Source: an uncultured Prevotellaceae bacterium
Lineage (GTDB): Bacteria > Bacteroidota > Bacteroidia > Bacteroidales > Bacteroidaceae
Reading direction: 5' to 3'
Assembly (NCBI GenBank): GCA_902771155.1
Contig: CACXVS010000040.1
Location: 1-25,884, forward strand
DNA length: 25,884 bases
Shown here: piece by piece, positions 16,894 through 24,812 of the stretch
Layout: every line of letters starts with the position of its first letter
How positions within the stretch are numbered: position 1 is the stretch's first letter
The notes under the pieces: model-generated
Told to the model about the DNA's origin: nothing
The model's database searches: none
What the model saw: the letters and a program-made list of their open reading frames with translations, nothing else
Translations under genes and position numbers: made by a program

Positions 16894-17554
16894 ACTGTTA
16901 ATAATGATAGCGTTGCTCGCGGGTGTCAGTGCTCAGGCGCAGACACCACGTGAGTGGCGCGACTCGGTGTCAACCCTGATAGAGGCTATCCGCAAGAACC
17001 CCAGGAGTACCGATCTGCGCCTGAAGAAGGCAGAGGCGAATATCAACCTGCAGCAATGGGAATACGCCATCGAGGAATATGGCAATGTGCTCAGACTCGA
17101 CGAGCGTAACCTGGCAGCCCTCTATTTCAGGGCCTACTGCCACAGTCAGTTGCGCCATTACGACATGGCCAGGGCTGATTACGATGCTTTTCTGGCTATC
17201 CATCCCCAGCATTTCGAGGCCCATCTGGGACGTGCCCATGTGCTTCAGAAGATGGGGCGCAAGGCCGATATTCTCGACGAGTTGAACCTGATGGTGCAGC
17301 AATTCCCCGACAGTGCGATGGCCTATGCCGCCAGAGCGGCCTACGAGACGGAGCAGAAAGACTACGACGTGGCACTCTACGACTGGGACGAGGCCCTGCG
17401 CCGTCATCCTGAGAACGCAGAATATGCCGTATCTAAGGCTGATATCCTGATAGGGTTGGGACGGAAAAAAGAAGCCCGTGAGACGCTCGACGCGGCAGTC
17501 GCTCATGGTGTCTCGAGAGGGGCTCTGAAGGAGTGGTACGACCGTTGTCGCTGA
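16886..17554 (+). CDS. Secreted TPR protein
   Basis: A 222-residue protein with a signal peptide ([19 protein letters not shown], cleavage after AQA). At least four TPR-like repeats follow (about residues 28-205), e.g. [40 protein letters not shown] and [20 protein letters not shown]. It is likely periplasmic, acting in protein-protein contacts. The ATG at 16886 lies in the last codons of leuB (8-base overlap), so it is translated from the leu transcript, although no amino-acid role is evident. The gene ends 4 bases from the convergent MBL gene. Confidence 0.85.
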   Translation: MRKLLIMIALLAGVSAQAQTPREWRDSVSTLIEAIRKNPRSTDLRLKKAEANINLQQWEYAIEEYGNVLRLDERNLAALYFRAYCHSQLRHYDMARADYDAFLAIHPQHFEAHLGRAHVLQKMGRKADILDELNLMVQQFPDSAMAYAARAAYETEQKDYDVALYDWDEALRRHPENAEYAVSKADILIGLGRKKEARETLDAAVAHGVSRGALKEWYDRCR

Positions 17555-17558
17555 GCTG

Positions 17559-18203
17559 CTATTGCAGATAGGGGTTATACAGGAGTTCCTCGGCGATGGT
17601 GGTTTTGGGACCATGCCCGCTATAGACCACCGTCTCACCAGGTAACTGGCCCAGAACGTCGTGAAGGCTTTCCATGAGTTGTTCATAGCTGCCCCCCTCG
17701 AAATCGGTACGGCCTACACTCATCTTGAAAAGGGTGTCGCCTGTGAAGACGGTCTTTTCTTCCTCGCAGTAGAAACTCACCCCACCACGGGTGTGCCCGG
17801 GGGTTTTCAAGACCTTCAGCTGGTGGTAGCCAAAGCTGATGACTTCGTTGTTCTCGAAGAATCGGCCCACAGGTGGATACTGTCGTCGTAGAGGCACTCC
17901 GATCATAGACTGGAACTGGTTGGGAAGGTCGCTGATAAGATCATCGTCGTCGATGGAGATCTCTACCTTCAGTCCATAGTTGTCGAAGATGGTGTCGATG
18001 CCGAAGTTATGGTCGAAGTGTCCATGTGTGGCCAACAGGTGAACAGGTTGCAGACCATTGTCGTTGATATAATTAACGAGGGCATCGCGCTCTGCCTGGT
18101 AGTAGGCACCGCAGTCGATGACGACGCACGCCTTGGTATCGTCGCTTACCACGTATGTGTTCTCCTGAAGCAGGTTGAACATGAAAGACTTTATGTGAAG
18201 CAT
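17559..18203 (-). CDS. MBL-fold hydrolase (glyoxalase II-like)
   Basis: A 214-residue metallo-beta-lactamase-fold enzyme. Zinc ligands are THGHFDH (59-65; His60, His62, Asp64, His65), PGHTRGG (His near 134), FTGDTLF and SGHGPKTT. There is no C-terminal glutathione-binding helix domain as in full GloB, so it resembles short YcbL-type glyoxalase II proteins; the substrate is unknown. It is the last gene of a minus-strand set with rsmG and the DUF3298-like lipoprotein. The start codon at 18203 overlaps the final unit of a nine-unit ATTGAAG repeat array. Confidence 0.9.
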   Translation of the reverse strand: MLHIKSFMFNLLQENTYVVSDDTKACVVIDCGAYYQAERDALVNYINDNGLQPVHLLATHGHFDHNFGIDTIFDNYGLKVEISIDDDDLISDLPNQFQSMIGVPLRRQYPPVGRFFENNEVISFGYHQLKVLKTPGHTRGGVSFYCEEEKTVFTGDTLFKMSVGRTDFEGGSYEQLMESLHDVLGQLPGETVVYSGHGPKTTIAEELLYNPYLQ

Positions 18204-18271
18204 TGAAAATTGAAGAATTGAAGGATTGAAGGATTGAAGAATTGAAGGATTGAAGAATTGAAAATTGAAGG
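18202..18271. repeat. Nine-unit ATTGAAG(A/G) tandem array
   Basis: Reading the plus strand, nine units follow without a break: seven of 8 bases (ATTGAAGA or ATTGAAGG) and two of 7 (ATTGAAA). The array fills most of the 93-base gap between rsmG and the MBL gene and reaches into the MBL start codon. On the transcribed strand it is a (C/T)TTCAAT repeat directly before ATG. Confidence 0.9.
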
Positions 18272-18296
18272 CTGCGATTAAGCGAGAGCAGTATCA

Positions 18297-18923
18297 TTAT
18301 ACCGGTAGGTAGATGATATGCTTCTCCTTAAACCACTCTTCATTGAAGAAGGTGCTGATGTCGGTGGTCTCCACAATCTTATAGAAGGGCCTCAGTTCCG
18401 CCTGCAGGTCGCCTCCCTTCAGGCATATCACGCCATTGGGCAGGGCGTTCTGCTGAGTCTTGGAGATATTCTTCTTGACAATCTTGACGAGGTCGGGTAG
18501 TGGCATCACGGCACGGCTCACCACGAAGTCGAACTTCCCCTTCTCTTCTTCCCCGCGCAGGTGTTCCGGCTGGCAGTTCTTCAGTGCGATGGCATCGGCC
18601 ACCTCCTGTGCTACGCGGATTTTCTTGCCGGTGCCGTCGATGAGTTTGAACTGGCACTCAGGGAAGAGTATGGCGAGGGGGATGCCTGGAAAGCCGCCTC
18701 CAGTGCCAAAGTCGAGGATGGTGGTGCCAGGGCGGAAACGGATGATCTTGGCGATGGCCAGCGAGTGGAGCACATGGTGCTCGTAGAGCTGGTCGATATC
18801 CTTGCGCGAGATGACGTTGATCTTGGCGTTCCAGTCGCGATAGAGGGCATCGAGCATCTCGAACTGTCGTTGCTGGGTCTCTGTAAGATCCGGGAAATAC
18901 TTGAAGATGATGTCTGCTGCCAT
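18297..18923 (-). CDS. rsmG: 16S rRNA (guanine-N7)-methyltransferase
   Basis: A 208-residue SAM-dependent methyltransferase that modifies G527 of 16S rRNA; loss of this methylation is linked to low-level streptomycin resistance. The SAM site is ILDFGTGGGFPGIPLAI (69-85), preceded by NVISRKDIDQLYEHHVLHSL, characteristic of RsmG. FDFVVSRAVMPL marks motif IV. The length is usual (about 205-215). It starts 3 bases after the stop of the DUF3298-like lipoprotein, so the two are co-transcribed. Confidence 0.95.
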   Translation of the reverse strand: MAADIIFKYFPDLTETQQRQFEMLDALYRDWNAKINVISRKDIDQLYEHHVLHSLAIAKIIRFRPGTTILDFGTGGGFPGIPLAILFPECQFKLIDGTGKKIRVAQEVADAIALKNCQPEHLRGEEEKGKFDFVVSRAVMPLPDLVKIVKKNISKTQQNALPNGVICLKGGDLQAELRPFYKIVETTDISTFFNEEWFKEKHIIYLPV

Positions 18924-18926
18924 ACC

Positions 18927-19724
18927 TTAATACTCGAATGAATTCTTCAGCAGTTTGTCAACGTCGCTGTAGGGAATAATCAGTTCCGTACTCCCCACAG
19001 CATACGGGGCAATCTCGTAGGGGTTATACACGAAGGTAATCGTTTCTTCGCCCAGAATGAAATTCTCCGACGGGAACATGTCCATCGAGTAGAGATAGCC
19101 CTTGTTGCGGAGTGCAGTCAGGGTGTTACAGCCTGTTTTGGCCTTCAGGGCCTTCAGGAGTATATCCTTCAGCGGCTGCTCATAGCCTGTGGCGAAGATG
19201 TCCTGCAGTGTCAGCTGGCGACCGGTCTTCGACTCGAAGTTCATCGTGATGAGCTGGTTGATGCCGTGTGCACCCCCTTCATAATAGTCGATGTTAGCCA
19301 GATAGACCACAGTGCCCTTGCTGCCTTTCTGCGTGCTGCTGTTGATGATATAGTGGTACTGATACCAGGCTCGCTTGGTGGTGTCGGCACGGTCCTGGTT
19401 ATACAGGGGTAGCATGGTTCTCTTGTAGGAGTCGGTATAACTGTTGGCAAAGGCCTCTGCAGCCAGTTTAACCGTACTTTCCTCCCTGTCGAGCAGTCGC
19501 TTCATGACTGCAGCGTTGATCAGTTCTCCGGGGTGGGCACTCTCTTTGGTGGCTTCTTGCAGTGCCAGGTGAACGGTACAGGTGGGGGAGTTTGCCTCAT
19601 TGGAGAGCGTAACCTTCTTGTCGGTGACAACCGGCTCGAATTCCACGATGTTCTCGTCGCCTCCATGACATCCCGCCATCAGCAGGGCCAGAGCTGAAAT
19701 GGTAAAGAGATGTTTAATGTTCAT
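18927..19724 (-). CDS. DUF3298-type lipoprotein
   Basis: A 265-residue protein with an SPII signal (MNIKHLFTISALALLMAGC, Cys19). The C-terminal region, with YYEGGAHGINQLITMNFESK, GRQLTLQDIF and a final PYAVGSTELIIPYSDV, resembles DUF3298 (RsiV/PdaC C-terminal type) domains found on cell-envelope proteins. The binding function is unknown. The frame is open to 19964, but the signal peptide begins at 19724, 25 bases after a good promoter, so that ATG was taken. It is first in the unit with rsmG and the MBL hydrolase. Confidence 0.85.
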   Translation of the reverse strand: MNIKHLFTISALALLMAGCHGGDENIVEFEPVVTDKKVTLSNEANSPTCTVHLALQEATKESAHPGELINAAVMKRLLDREESTVKLAAEAFANSYTDSYKRTMLPLYNQDRADTTKRAWYQYHYIINSSTQKGSKGTVVYLANIDYYEGGAHGINQLITMNFESKTGRQLTLQDIFATGYEQPLKDILLKALKAKTGCNTLTALRNKGYLYSMDMFPSENFILGEETITFVYNPYEIAPYAVGSTELIIPYSDVDKLLKNSFEY

Positions 19725-19748
19725 TTGACTTATGTTTGATTTTATCGG

Positions 19749-19780
19749 CAAAATTATACTTAATTTGGCAAAAAAGCAAA
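19749..19780 (-). promoter_or_regulatory. Promoter of the lipoprotein-rsmG-MBL unit
   Basis: The minus strand reads TTTG (19780-19777), 20 bases, TAATTTTG (19756-19749). It is divergent from the -7 element of the HAD gene. Confidence 0.82.
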
Positions 19781-19798
19781 TTTCTCGTCGGAAAATAT

Positions 19799-19806
19799 TA
19801 ATTTTG
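19799..19806 (+). promoter_or_regulatory. -7 element of the HAD/MFS unit
   Basis: TAATTTTG followed by CAGCC, 18 bases before the HAD start codon. No TTTG is seen at the proper spacing. Confidence 0.6.
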
Positions 19807-19824
19807 CAGCCAAAATCTTGATAA

Positions 19825-20481
19825 ATGAAGCAAAGAACGCTGAAGGCAGCCCTTTTTGACCTCGATGGTGTGGTGTTCGACACCGAACCGCAGTACACCG
19901 TTTTCTGGGGAGGAATATGCCGGGAGTACCATCCTGAGCACCCTGGTCTGGAGCATGAGATCAAGGGTCAGACGCTCACCCAGATCTATGACCGCTGGTT
20001 TAGTGGTGATCTGAAATCCGAGCAGGAGAGCATCACCCGCAGGCTCGACGCCTACGAGGCTCAGATGCATTACGATTTCATGACGGGCTTTGAGGCACTG
20101 GTCGATGACCTGCATCGTCATGGAGTGCTCACCGCTGTTGTTACCAGTTCGAATGTGCCCAAGATGGAGAGCGTGTATCGTTATCAGCCCTCGTTCAAGC
20201 GCCTGTTTGATGCCATTCTCACCTCCGAGGACTTTGCCGAGAGCAAGCCCCATCCCGACTGCTATCTGAAGGCGGCAGCAAGGTTAGGTGCCCAGACGGA
20301 TGAGTGCATCGTCTTTGAAGACAGCTTTAACGGACTTCGTTCAGGTCGTGCAGCCCGGATGTGTGTCGTAGGACTGGCCACCACCAACACAGCCGATTCC
20401 ATCGCTCCCTTGTCCGACCTGCAAATCTCCGACTATCAGGGCATGAGCTATTCGAGGCTTGTGTCTTTGCTCAATCAATAA
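19825..20481 (+). CDS. HAD-family hydrolase, beta-phosphoglucomutase-like
   Basis: A 218-residue HAD subfamily IA protein, a cytosolic phosphatase or phosphomutase of unknown substrate. All four motifs are present: I, LFDLDGVVFDTE (10-21; nucleophile Asp12, acid/base Asp14); II, VVTSSNVPKM; III, ESKPHPDCYLKAA (Lys); IV, IVFEDSFNGLRSG. The inserted helical cap (about 20-90) and the DGVVFDTE form are typical of beta-phosphoglucomutase relatives. The MFS transporter gene begins 11 bases downstream, which hints at a sugar-related pair. Confidence 0.92.
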   Translation: MKQRTLKAALFDLDGVVFDTEPQYTVFWGGICREYHPEHPGLEHEIKGQTLTQIYDRWFSGDLKSEQESITRRLDAYEAQMHYDFMTGFEALVDDLHRHGVLTAVVTSSNVPKMESVYRYQPSFKRLFDAILTSEDFAESKPHPDCYLKAAARLGAQTDECIVFEDSFNGLRSGRAARMCVVGLATTNTADSIAPLSDLQISDYQGMSYSRLVSLLNQ

Positions 20482-20492
20482 GAATTGTTTTT

Positions 20493-21668
20493 ATGAATTC
20501 ACAGAATACCCCTGTACATATCCGACTCTGGCATCGTGACTTCTGGCTGATGGCTATAGCCAATCTGCTGCTCACTGCAGCGGTGTATATCCTGGTGCCC
20601 ACCTTGCCCCAGTGGCTCGTGCAGACACAGGGTCTGTCGATGCTTGAGACGGGTGTTGCGATGGCAGCGTTTGGTGTCGGCCTGTTCGTGTTCGGAGCCT
20701 TTGTGTCGTTCCTCGTTCAGCACTATCGCCGTAATGTGGTGTGCATCTGGTCGGTACTGGCCATGGGAGCGCTGACAGGACTGCTCTATTATATCGAGAC
20801 CCAGCGCTGTGAGTTTGTCGAGTTCTGGCTGTTAGTGCTCCAGCGCTTTGGCTTTGGTGCCGTCTTCGGCCTGGCCCAGATGGTGCTCACCAGTACGCTG
20901 GTCATCGACACCTGCGAGAGTTACCAGCGCACAGAGGCCAATCACTCCGCAGCGTGGTTTGGGCGCTTTGCCCTTTCCTTGGGTCCCCTGGCTGGTCTGC
21001 TGCTCTGGCGTCTGTCGGGCTTCGGCAGTGTCGTCCTGGCAGCCTGCGGCCTTGCCGTTGTCTCGGTTCTGCTTATCCTCCTGGTCGATTTTCCCTTCAG
21101 GGCACCCGAGGATGATATCCCCGTGGCGAGTATGGATCGTTTCTTCCTGACGAATGGTTTCCCGTTATTCCTGAATCTCCAGCTCATCATGCTGTCCGTT
21201 GGCCTGCTGTTCAGCTTGCCCCTTCACGAGCGTTTCTACGCCATGATGATGGTGGGCTTCCTGTTTGCCCTGCTGGCCCAGCGGTTTGTGTTTCGTGATG
21301 CCGAGGTGAAGAGCGAGGTGGTGTCGGGACTGATCCTGATGGGAGCCGCCCTGCTGATGCTGCTCACGCGCCCCCAACCCGTCGTATGGTATATTGCCCC
21401 GGTGTTTGTGGGCTTCAGCCTTGGCATCATCGGCTCGCGGTTCATGCTTTTCTTCATCAAGCTCAGCCGTCATTGTCAGCGAGGCACGTCGCAGAGCACC
21501 TTCATGTTGGGGTGGGAGAGTGGTATTGCCTGGGGACTGGGCATCGGCCTGGCCCTCTTCCAGAGCGATACCGATGCCGTGCTGTCGGCAGCCCTTGTAC
21601 TGGTTGTCTGTGCTTTAGTGCTTTATCACTTCACCCACAACTGGTTCCTCAGTCACAAGAACAGATAA
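20493..21668 (+). CDS. Major facilitator superfamily transporter
   Basis: A 391-residue membrane protein with about 11-12 hydrophobic helices. The first is residues 17-35 (MAIANLLLTAAVYILVPTL), followed by a short basic N-out/N-in loop. The helix 2-3 region carries FVSFLVQHYRRNVV, similar to the GxxxD(R/H)xGRR loop of MFS carriers but not canonical. The substrate cannot be read. The ATG at 20493 was taken; the open frame upstream overlaps the HAD gene in another phase. The 3' end overlaps the convergent glycosyltransferase gene by 54 bases. Confidence 0.88.
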   Translation: MNSQNTPVHIRLWHRDFWLMAIANLLLTAAVYILVPTLPQWLVQTQGLSMLETGVAMAAFGVGLFVFGAFVSFLVQHYRRNVVCIWSVLAMGALTGLLYYIETQRCEFVEFWLLVLQRFGFGAVFGLAQMVLTSTLVIDTCESYQRTEANHSAAWFGRFALSLGPLAGLLLWRLSGFGSVVLAACGLAVVSVLLILLVDFPFRAPEDDIPVASMDRFFLTNGFPLFLNLQLIMLSVGLLFSLPLHERFYAMMMVGFLFALLAQRFVFRDAEVKSEVVSGLILMGAALLMLLTRPQPVVWYIAPVFVGFSLGIIGSRFMLFFIKLSRHCQRGTSQSTFMLGWESGIAWGLGIGLALFQSDTDAVLSAALVLVVCALVLYHFTHNWFLSHKNR

Positions 21669-22541
21669 AAAGTATCCCAGCCGGTAAAGTTTGAAGACGG
21701 TAAGGCTCGGCCTGCGCCCGCACAGCAGTCGCCGCTCCAGTGGTCCGAAGGTGCGGTGCCAGAGTCTTATCAGCGTCTTGATGGTGGGGAAGTGTATGTT
21801 GCTTACAAAGGTGAGCAGTCGTGAATAGCCCCTCAGGTCTTCGCTAAACTGGCCAAGCGTACGCAGGCCCTCCTCCGTCTTGGCCACGAAATCGGCATTG
21901 CTCTCAAAGGTGCAGAATCCCAGCGGATTGTCGATGTGCTCTATGGCGATATGGTGCTGGTGGAAGGCCTTCCCCAGCAGCACGTCTTCATAGCCATAGC
22001 GTCGGAACCGCTCGTCGAAGGGGTGCTCCAGCATCAGTTCCCGGCTGACGAACAGGTTGGCAGTGTGCAGGTGCTGGTAGGGCGACTTCTGGCGCTCGGG
22101 GGCCGTATGCCTGGCCTCCTCGGCCTTCTCATAACAGTAGCGCAGGTTGCCCTTGAGTGTGTTGGGATCCCCGCCGATGGCCACACCACCGTCGATCACC
22201 GTGTCGCAGTCGCTGTCAAGGTAGCGGCGGATAAAGTCGTCGCTGATCAGCGTCATGTCGCTGTCGATGAAGAGCACGTAGGGCTGCTGCGCCTCCCTGA
22301 CGAGGAAGTTTCGGATGGCGGCACGGCCCACGTTCTCCTCTCTGACGATATAACGGCAGTGAGGCAGGGTGTTGATGACCTGGTTCTCCGCCACCGTCGC
22401 GGCATCCGTCGAGCCGTCGTCGGCCACCACGATCTCATACCTGGCAGCCGAAGCCTCAAGCAGAGGCCGCAACTGCTCCACCAGCGCTGTGCAAACGTGG
22501 TTATAGGTCGGAATCAGCACCGAAATCTCCTGTTTCTGCAT
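21615..22541 (-). CDS. Glycosyltransferase family 2
   Basis: A 308-residue GT-A fold enzyme that transfers a sugar from a nucleotide donor. Motifs are SVLIPTYNH (near residue 7), EIVVADDGSTD, NVGRAAIRNF and the metal-binding FIDSDMTLISDDF (DxD). A later FRRYGYEDVLLG resembles the ED acceptor-side motif of GT2 enzymes. The C-terminal region is hydrophobic and may associate with the membrane. The start is the ATG at 22541. A GTG at 22550 lies within the -7 promoter element and cannot be transcribed. The acceptor is unknown, and no polysaccharide genes are nearby. Confidence 0.9.
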   Translation of the reverse strand: MQKQEISVLIPTYNHVCTALVEQLRPLLEASAARYEIVVADDGSTDAATVAENQVINTLPHCRYIVREENVGRAAIRNFLVREAQQPYVLFIDSDMTLISDDFIRRYLDSDCDTVIDGGVAIGGDPNTLKGNLRYCYEKAEEARHTAPERQKSPYQHLHTANLFVSRELMLEHPFDERFRRYGYEDVLLGKAFHQHHIAIEHIDNPLGFCTFESNADFVAKTEEGLRTLGQFSEDLRGYSRLLTFVSNIHFPTIKTLIRLWHRTFGPLERRLLCGRRPSLTVFKLYRLGYFLSVLVTEEPVVGEVIKH

Positions 22542-22549
22542 ATCGGCCA

Positions 22550-22557
22550 CAAAGATA
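22550..22557 (-). promoter_or_regulatory. -7 element of the glycosyltransferase gene
   Basis: The minus strand reads TATCTTTG, ending only 8 bases before the ATG at 22541. The mRNA would be leaderless or nearly so. No good TTTG is found upstream. Confidence 0.6.
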
Positions 22558-22577
22558 CTACTTTTTTTTGATAATGC

Positions 22578-22608
22578 TTCGTTATGTCGGATTATTTTCC
22601 TATCTTTG
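22578..22608 (+). promoter_or_regulatory. Promoter of the DUF4923-like gene
   Basis: TTCG (22578-22581, one mismatch to TTTG), 19 bases, TATCTTTG (22601-22608), followed by CAGCG. It is divergent to the glycosyltransferase promoter. Confidence 0.65.
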
Positions 22609-22631
22609 CAGCGATAATCAATTTGTGTCGT

Positions 22632-23261
22632 ATGAAAAAGCTGAGGATTCTCTGTATGTTTGTCTTTGCAATGGCCATGAGCACAGCCGTTGCCCAGGAG
22701 ATCGACGAGGTGGTCGATAGTGTGAAGTCAGGCCTGAAGGCCGACAATGTGAAGGAAGCCGTGTCGAAGGTGCAGGATTCGTTTAAGACGAAGAAGGCCG
22801 AGGCCGATTCGCTCATCGGCAAATGGGTGTACGACGGTCCCGCCGTCTATGCCACGAAGGGTAATAAGCTGATAAGACTGGTGGAGAACACGACGGTGAA
22901 ACAGTTGGAAAAGCTGTTGGACGACTATATGGAGAAGAGTCGGATTACGAAAGAGAACACCTCGTTTACATTCCATGAAAACGGCACGTTCGATCGCGAT
23001 GTCGTAGGCCATAAGGCCCACGGTGTCTGGCTGATGAACGGCGAGCGGCTCATCCTGGGTATTAACCACGTGATGACAGCCGACATCACCACCCATCAGG
23101 ACGACGGGAGTCTGATGTTCCTCATCGACGTGGACAAGCTCATGAACATCATGAAACTGATGGGCGCCATGAAGGATAACAAGACGAATAATGCCCTCAT
23201 CAAGCTGTCGAAGAAGATTCCAGGCCTGCAGGCAGGCATCAAACTTGTTAAAAAACCGTAA
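22632..23261 (+). CDS. Secreted DUF4923-like protein
   Basis: A 209-residue protein with a signal peptide (MKKLRILCMFVFAMAMSTAVAQ). A helical segment with repeated VKSGL/VSKVQDSFK follows. From about residue 61 there is a lipocalin-like part: SLIGKWVYDGPAVYATKGNK, SFTFHENGTFDRDVVGHKAHG and GVWLMNGERLILGI. This pattern fits DUF4923, common in Prevotella and Bacteroides; the function is unknown. It is probably periplasmic. The ATG at 22632 follows the promoter by 24 bases. It is monocistronic; no clear terminator is visible before rpsP. Confidence 0.8.
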   Translation: MKKLRILCMFVFAMAMSTAVAQEIDEVVDSVKSGLKADNVKEAVSKVQDSFKTKKAEADSLIGKWVYDGPAVYATKGNKLIRLVENTTVKQLEKLLDDYMEKSRITKENTSFTFHENGTFDRDVVGHKAHGVWLMNGERLILGINHVMTADITTHQDDGSLMFLIDVDKLMNIMKLMGAMKDNKTNNALIKLSKKIPGLQAGIKLVKKP

Positions 23262-23301
23262 ATTGCAGGTGCCTTCGTGCGTGCGTTACAAGAAAAAGTA
23301 G

Positions 23302-23309
23302 TAATTTTG
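23302..23309 (+). promoter_or_regulatory. -7 element of rpsP
   Basis: TAATTTTG followed by CAGCC, about 60 bases before the rpsP start. No TTTG occurs at 19-21 bases upstream. Confidence 0.6.
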
Positions 23310-23370
23310 CAGCCGCTATTACGAGATAATGGCATGAAATTCAAAATTTAAACAACAAAATTACAACAAA

Positions 23371-23946
23371 ATGGCAACAAAAATCAGATTGCAGCGCGGC
23401 GGTCGTAAAGGCTATGCTTTCTACAGCATCGTTATCGCTGACGCTCGTGCACCACGTGATGGTAGATTTACTGAGAAGATTGGTACTTACAATCCCAACA
23501 CCAATCCTGCCACAGTAGATTTGAATTTCGATCGTGCACTCTACTGGGTTGAGACCGGTGCCCAGCCCACAGACACAGTACGTAACATCCTGAGCCGTGA
23601 AGGCGTTTACCTGATGAAGCACCTGCGTGGTGGCGTAAAGAAGGGCGCTTTCGACGAGGCTACAGCCCAGAAGAAGTTCGACGCCTGGAAGGCTGACAAG
23701 CAGAACGGTCTGAACAAGATCGCTGAGGCTGAGGCAAAGGCTAAGAAGGATGCTGCTGCTAATGCACTGAAGGCAGAGAAGGCCGTTAACGAGGCCATCG
23801 CCAAGAAGGTAGCCGACAAGAAGGCTGCAGAGGCTGCTGCTAAGGCAGAGGAAGAGGCTGCAAAGGCTGCTGAGGCAGCTGCTGCCGAGACTCCCGCAGA
23901 GGCTCCCGCCGAGGAGGCTGCTGCTGAGGCTCCCGCTGAGGCATAA
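23371..23946 (+). CDS. rpsP: 30S ribosomal protein S16 with long C-terminal tail
   Basis: A 191-residue bS16. Residues 1-82 are the S16 core ([50 protein letters not shown]), a 30S assembly protein. Residues about 90-191 form an Ala/Lys/Glu-rich helical extension ending in repeats of PAEA type. E. coli S16 is 82 residues; tails of this kind occur in Bacteroidetes. The strong low-complexity bias explains open frames on the opposite strand. It has its own promoter and terminator. Confidence 0.96.
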   Translation: MATKIRLQRGGRKGYAFYSIVIADARAPRDGRFTEKIGTYNPNTNPATVDLNFDRALYWVETGAQPTDTVRNILSREGVYLMKHLRGGVKKGAFDEATAQKKFDAWKADKQNGLNKIAEAEAKAKKDAAANALKAEKAVNEAIAKKVADKKAAEAAAKAEEEAAKAAEAAAAETPAEAPAEEAAAEAPAEA

Positions 23947-23972
23947 GCTTTTCTTCAAAATCGAAAATCACC

Positions 23973-24012
23973 AAGGGCTGTGCATTTCGCACAGCCCTTA
24001 TCTTTTTTTCTC
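23973..24012 (+). terminator. rpsP rho-independent terminator
   Basis: Perfect 11-bp stem AAGGGCTGTGC (23973-23983) with GCACAGCCCTT (23989-23999), loop ATTTC, followed by seven T in TCTTTTTTTC. Confidence 0.92.
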
Positions 24013-24014
24013 TC

Positions 24015-24122
24015 TTAGTCACCATTCTGATAGGCATCGTAGTCATCATCGTTGTCTTCTTCCTGCTCATCCGACTGCTCATCAAATCCCTGAAAAAGAA
24101 AAGCCGGGCAAAACCCAATTAA
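24015..24122 (+). pseudogene. Possible remnant or non-ATG small membrane peptide
   Basis: Directly after the rpsP terminator a frame reads LVTILIGIVVIIVVFFLLIR, then LLIKSLKKKSRAKPN and TAA (24120-24122). This is a strong transmembrane helix with a basic tail. There is no ATG, GTG or TTG in frame upstream, as far as 23943; only ATT/ATC codons could start it. It may be the 3' end of a decayed gene or chance. Confidence 0.25.
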
Positions 24123-24178
24123 TCGCAAACAAGATGAAGTATAGGACCCCATGACTCGAGAAGCCTGACCTCTTTGTG

Positions 24179-24523
24179 TCACAAAATCGCTGCAGTCTTG
24201 ATTCTTTTCTCTAAAGTGTCCTTGATGTATGCATTGATGGTTAATCCTGCCTGACGGGCTAACATCGCTATTTGCCGATGAACAGATGGCGTCAGGCGTA
24301 CATTGAGGACTCCCGTATAACTCTTATCAGGCTCTATACCTTCATCATCGCAATAAGCTAAATAATCATCGACAGCCTCGTGAAAGGCTTCTGTGAGTTC
24401 TTTCACACTTTCGCCCTCAAAGTTTACCAAACCATTGATGCCTTCAATCTTACCGAAGAACACCTGATCTTTTTCGCTATAGGCTACAGAACCTATATAG
24501 CCTTTATAAGTCATTGTATTCAT
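24179..24523 (-). CDS. hicB: HicB-family antitoxin
   Basis: A 114-residue antitoxin that binds and blocks HicA and represses the operon. Residues about 5-60 (YKGYIGSVAYSEKDQVFFG, FEGESVKELTEAFHEAVDDYL) form the degenerate RNase H-like HicB fold. Residues about 70-108 (TGVLNVRLTPSVHRQIAMLA, ..TINAYIKDTL) form a ribbon-helix-helix DNA-binding domain. ATG 24523 lies 2 bases after the hicA stop. A TTG start at 24529, overlapping that stop, is possible but less likely. The RHH domain fits the palindrome found in the promoter. Confidence 0.92.
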   Translation of the reverse strand: MNTMTYKGYIGSVAYSEKDQVFFGKIEGINGLVNFEGESVKELTEAFHEAVDDYLAYCDDEGIEPDKSYTGVLNVRLTPSVHRQIAMLARQAGLTINAYIKDTLEKRIKTAAIL

Positions 24524-24525
24524 AA

Positions 24526-24792
24526 TCAATCCTCTTCTTTTATAAAACCTGCTTCTTTCAAATCATCAAATACCTGTTTCATTGCATATTCCTTTACGAT
24601 ATTGCCAGGATGGGGCTTATGGAGCATAATGGGGCGTTTATTACCATTTTTGAATATCAGTCGGGATCCAGAGGTTTTCCCCTTATTGCTCTTTTCATAA
24701 CCATATCCTTCCAATAATCGTTGCATCTCATCGAAAGTGAAATCCGATGGCATCTTCAGGAAACGGTTTCTTAATTTTTCTTTTGTTCCCAT
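24526..24792 (-). CDS. hicA: HicA-family toxin (mRNA interferase)
   Basis: An 88-residue dsRBD-like toxin of the type II HicAB system, which cleaves mRNA when free. The core is FDEMQRLLEGYGYEKSNKGK, then GSRLIFKNGNKRPIMLHKPH and a final helix EYAMKQVFDDLKEAGFI. Many HicA toxins have a His in the GSH/GSNH segment. Here it is GSR, and His occurs in LHKPHP instead; larger HicA variants of this kind exist, so activity is likely but not certain. Gene order is toxin first. The promoter and operator are at 24813-24844. Confidence 0.9.
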   Translation of the reverse strand: MGTKEKLRNRFLKMPSDFTFDEMQRLLEGYGYEKSNKGKTSGSRLIFKNGNKRPIMLHKPHPGNIVKEYAMKQVFDDLKEAGFIKEED

Positions 24793-24812
24793 TTGTAACT
24801 GAAATTTGGGTG

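Noticed and set aside
18204..18297. CRISPR array
   Set aside because: The repeated units are 7-8 bases without spacers. This is a simple tandem repeat.
18073..18297. A 74-codon minus-strand frame over the repeat array
   Set aside because: The protein is made of repeat-derived LQSFNSS units and overlaps the MBL gene in another phase.
19725..19964. Upstream extension of the DUF3298-like gene by 80 codons
   Set aside because: It passes through two promoters and into the divergent HAD gene. A proper signal peptide begins at 19724.
23840..24118. Minus-strand frame of 92 codons opposite the rpsP tail
   Set aside because: It crosses the rpsP terminator and mirrors the Ala/Glu-rich tail. Its composition (Pro/Gln/Arg) is that of a shadow frame.
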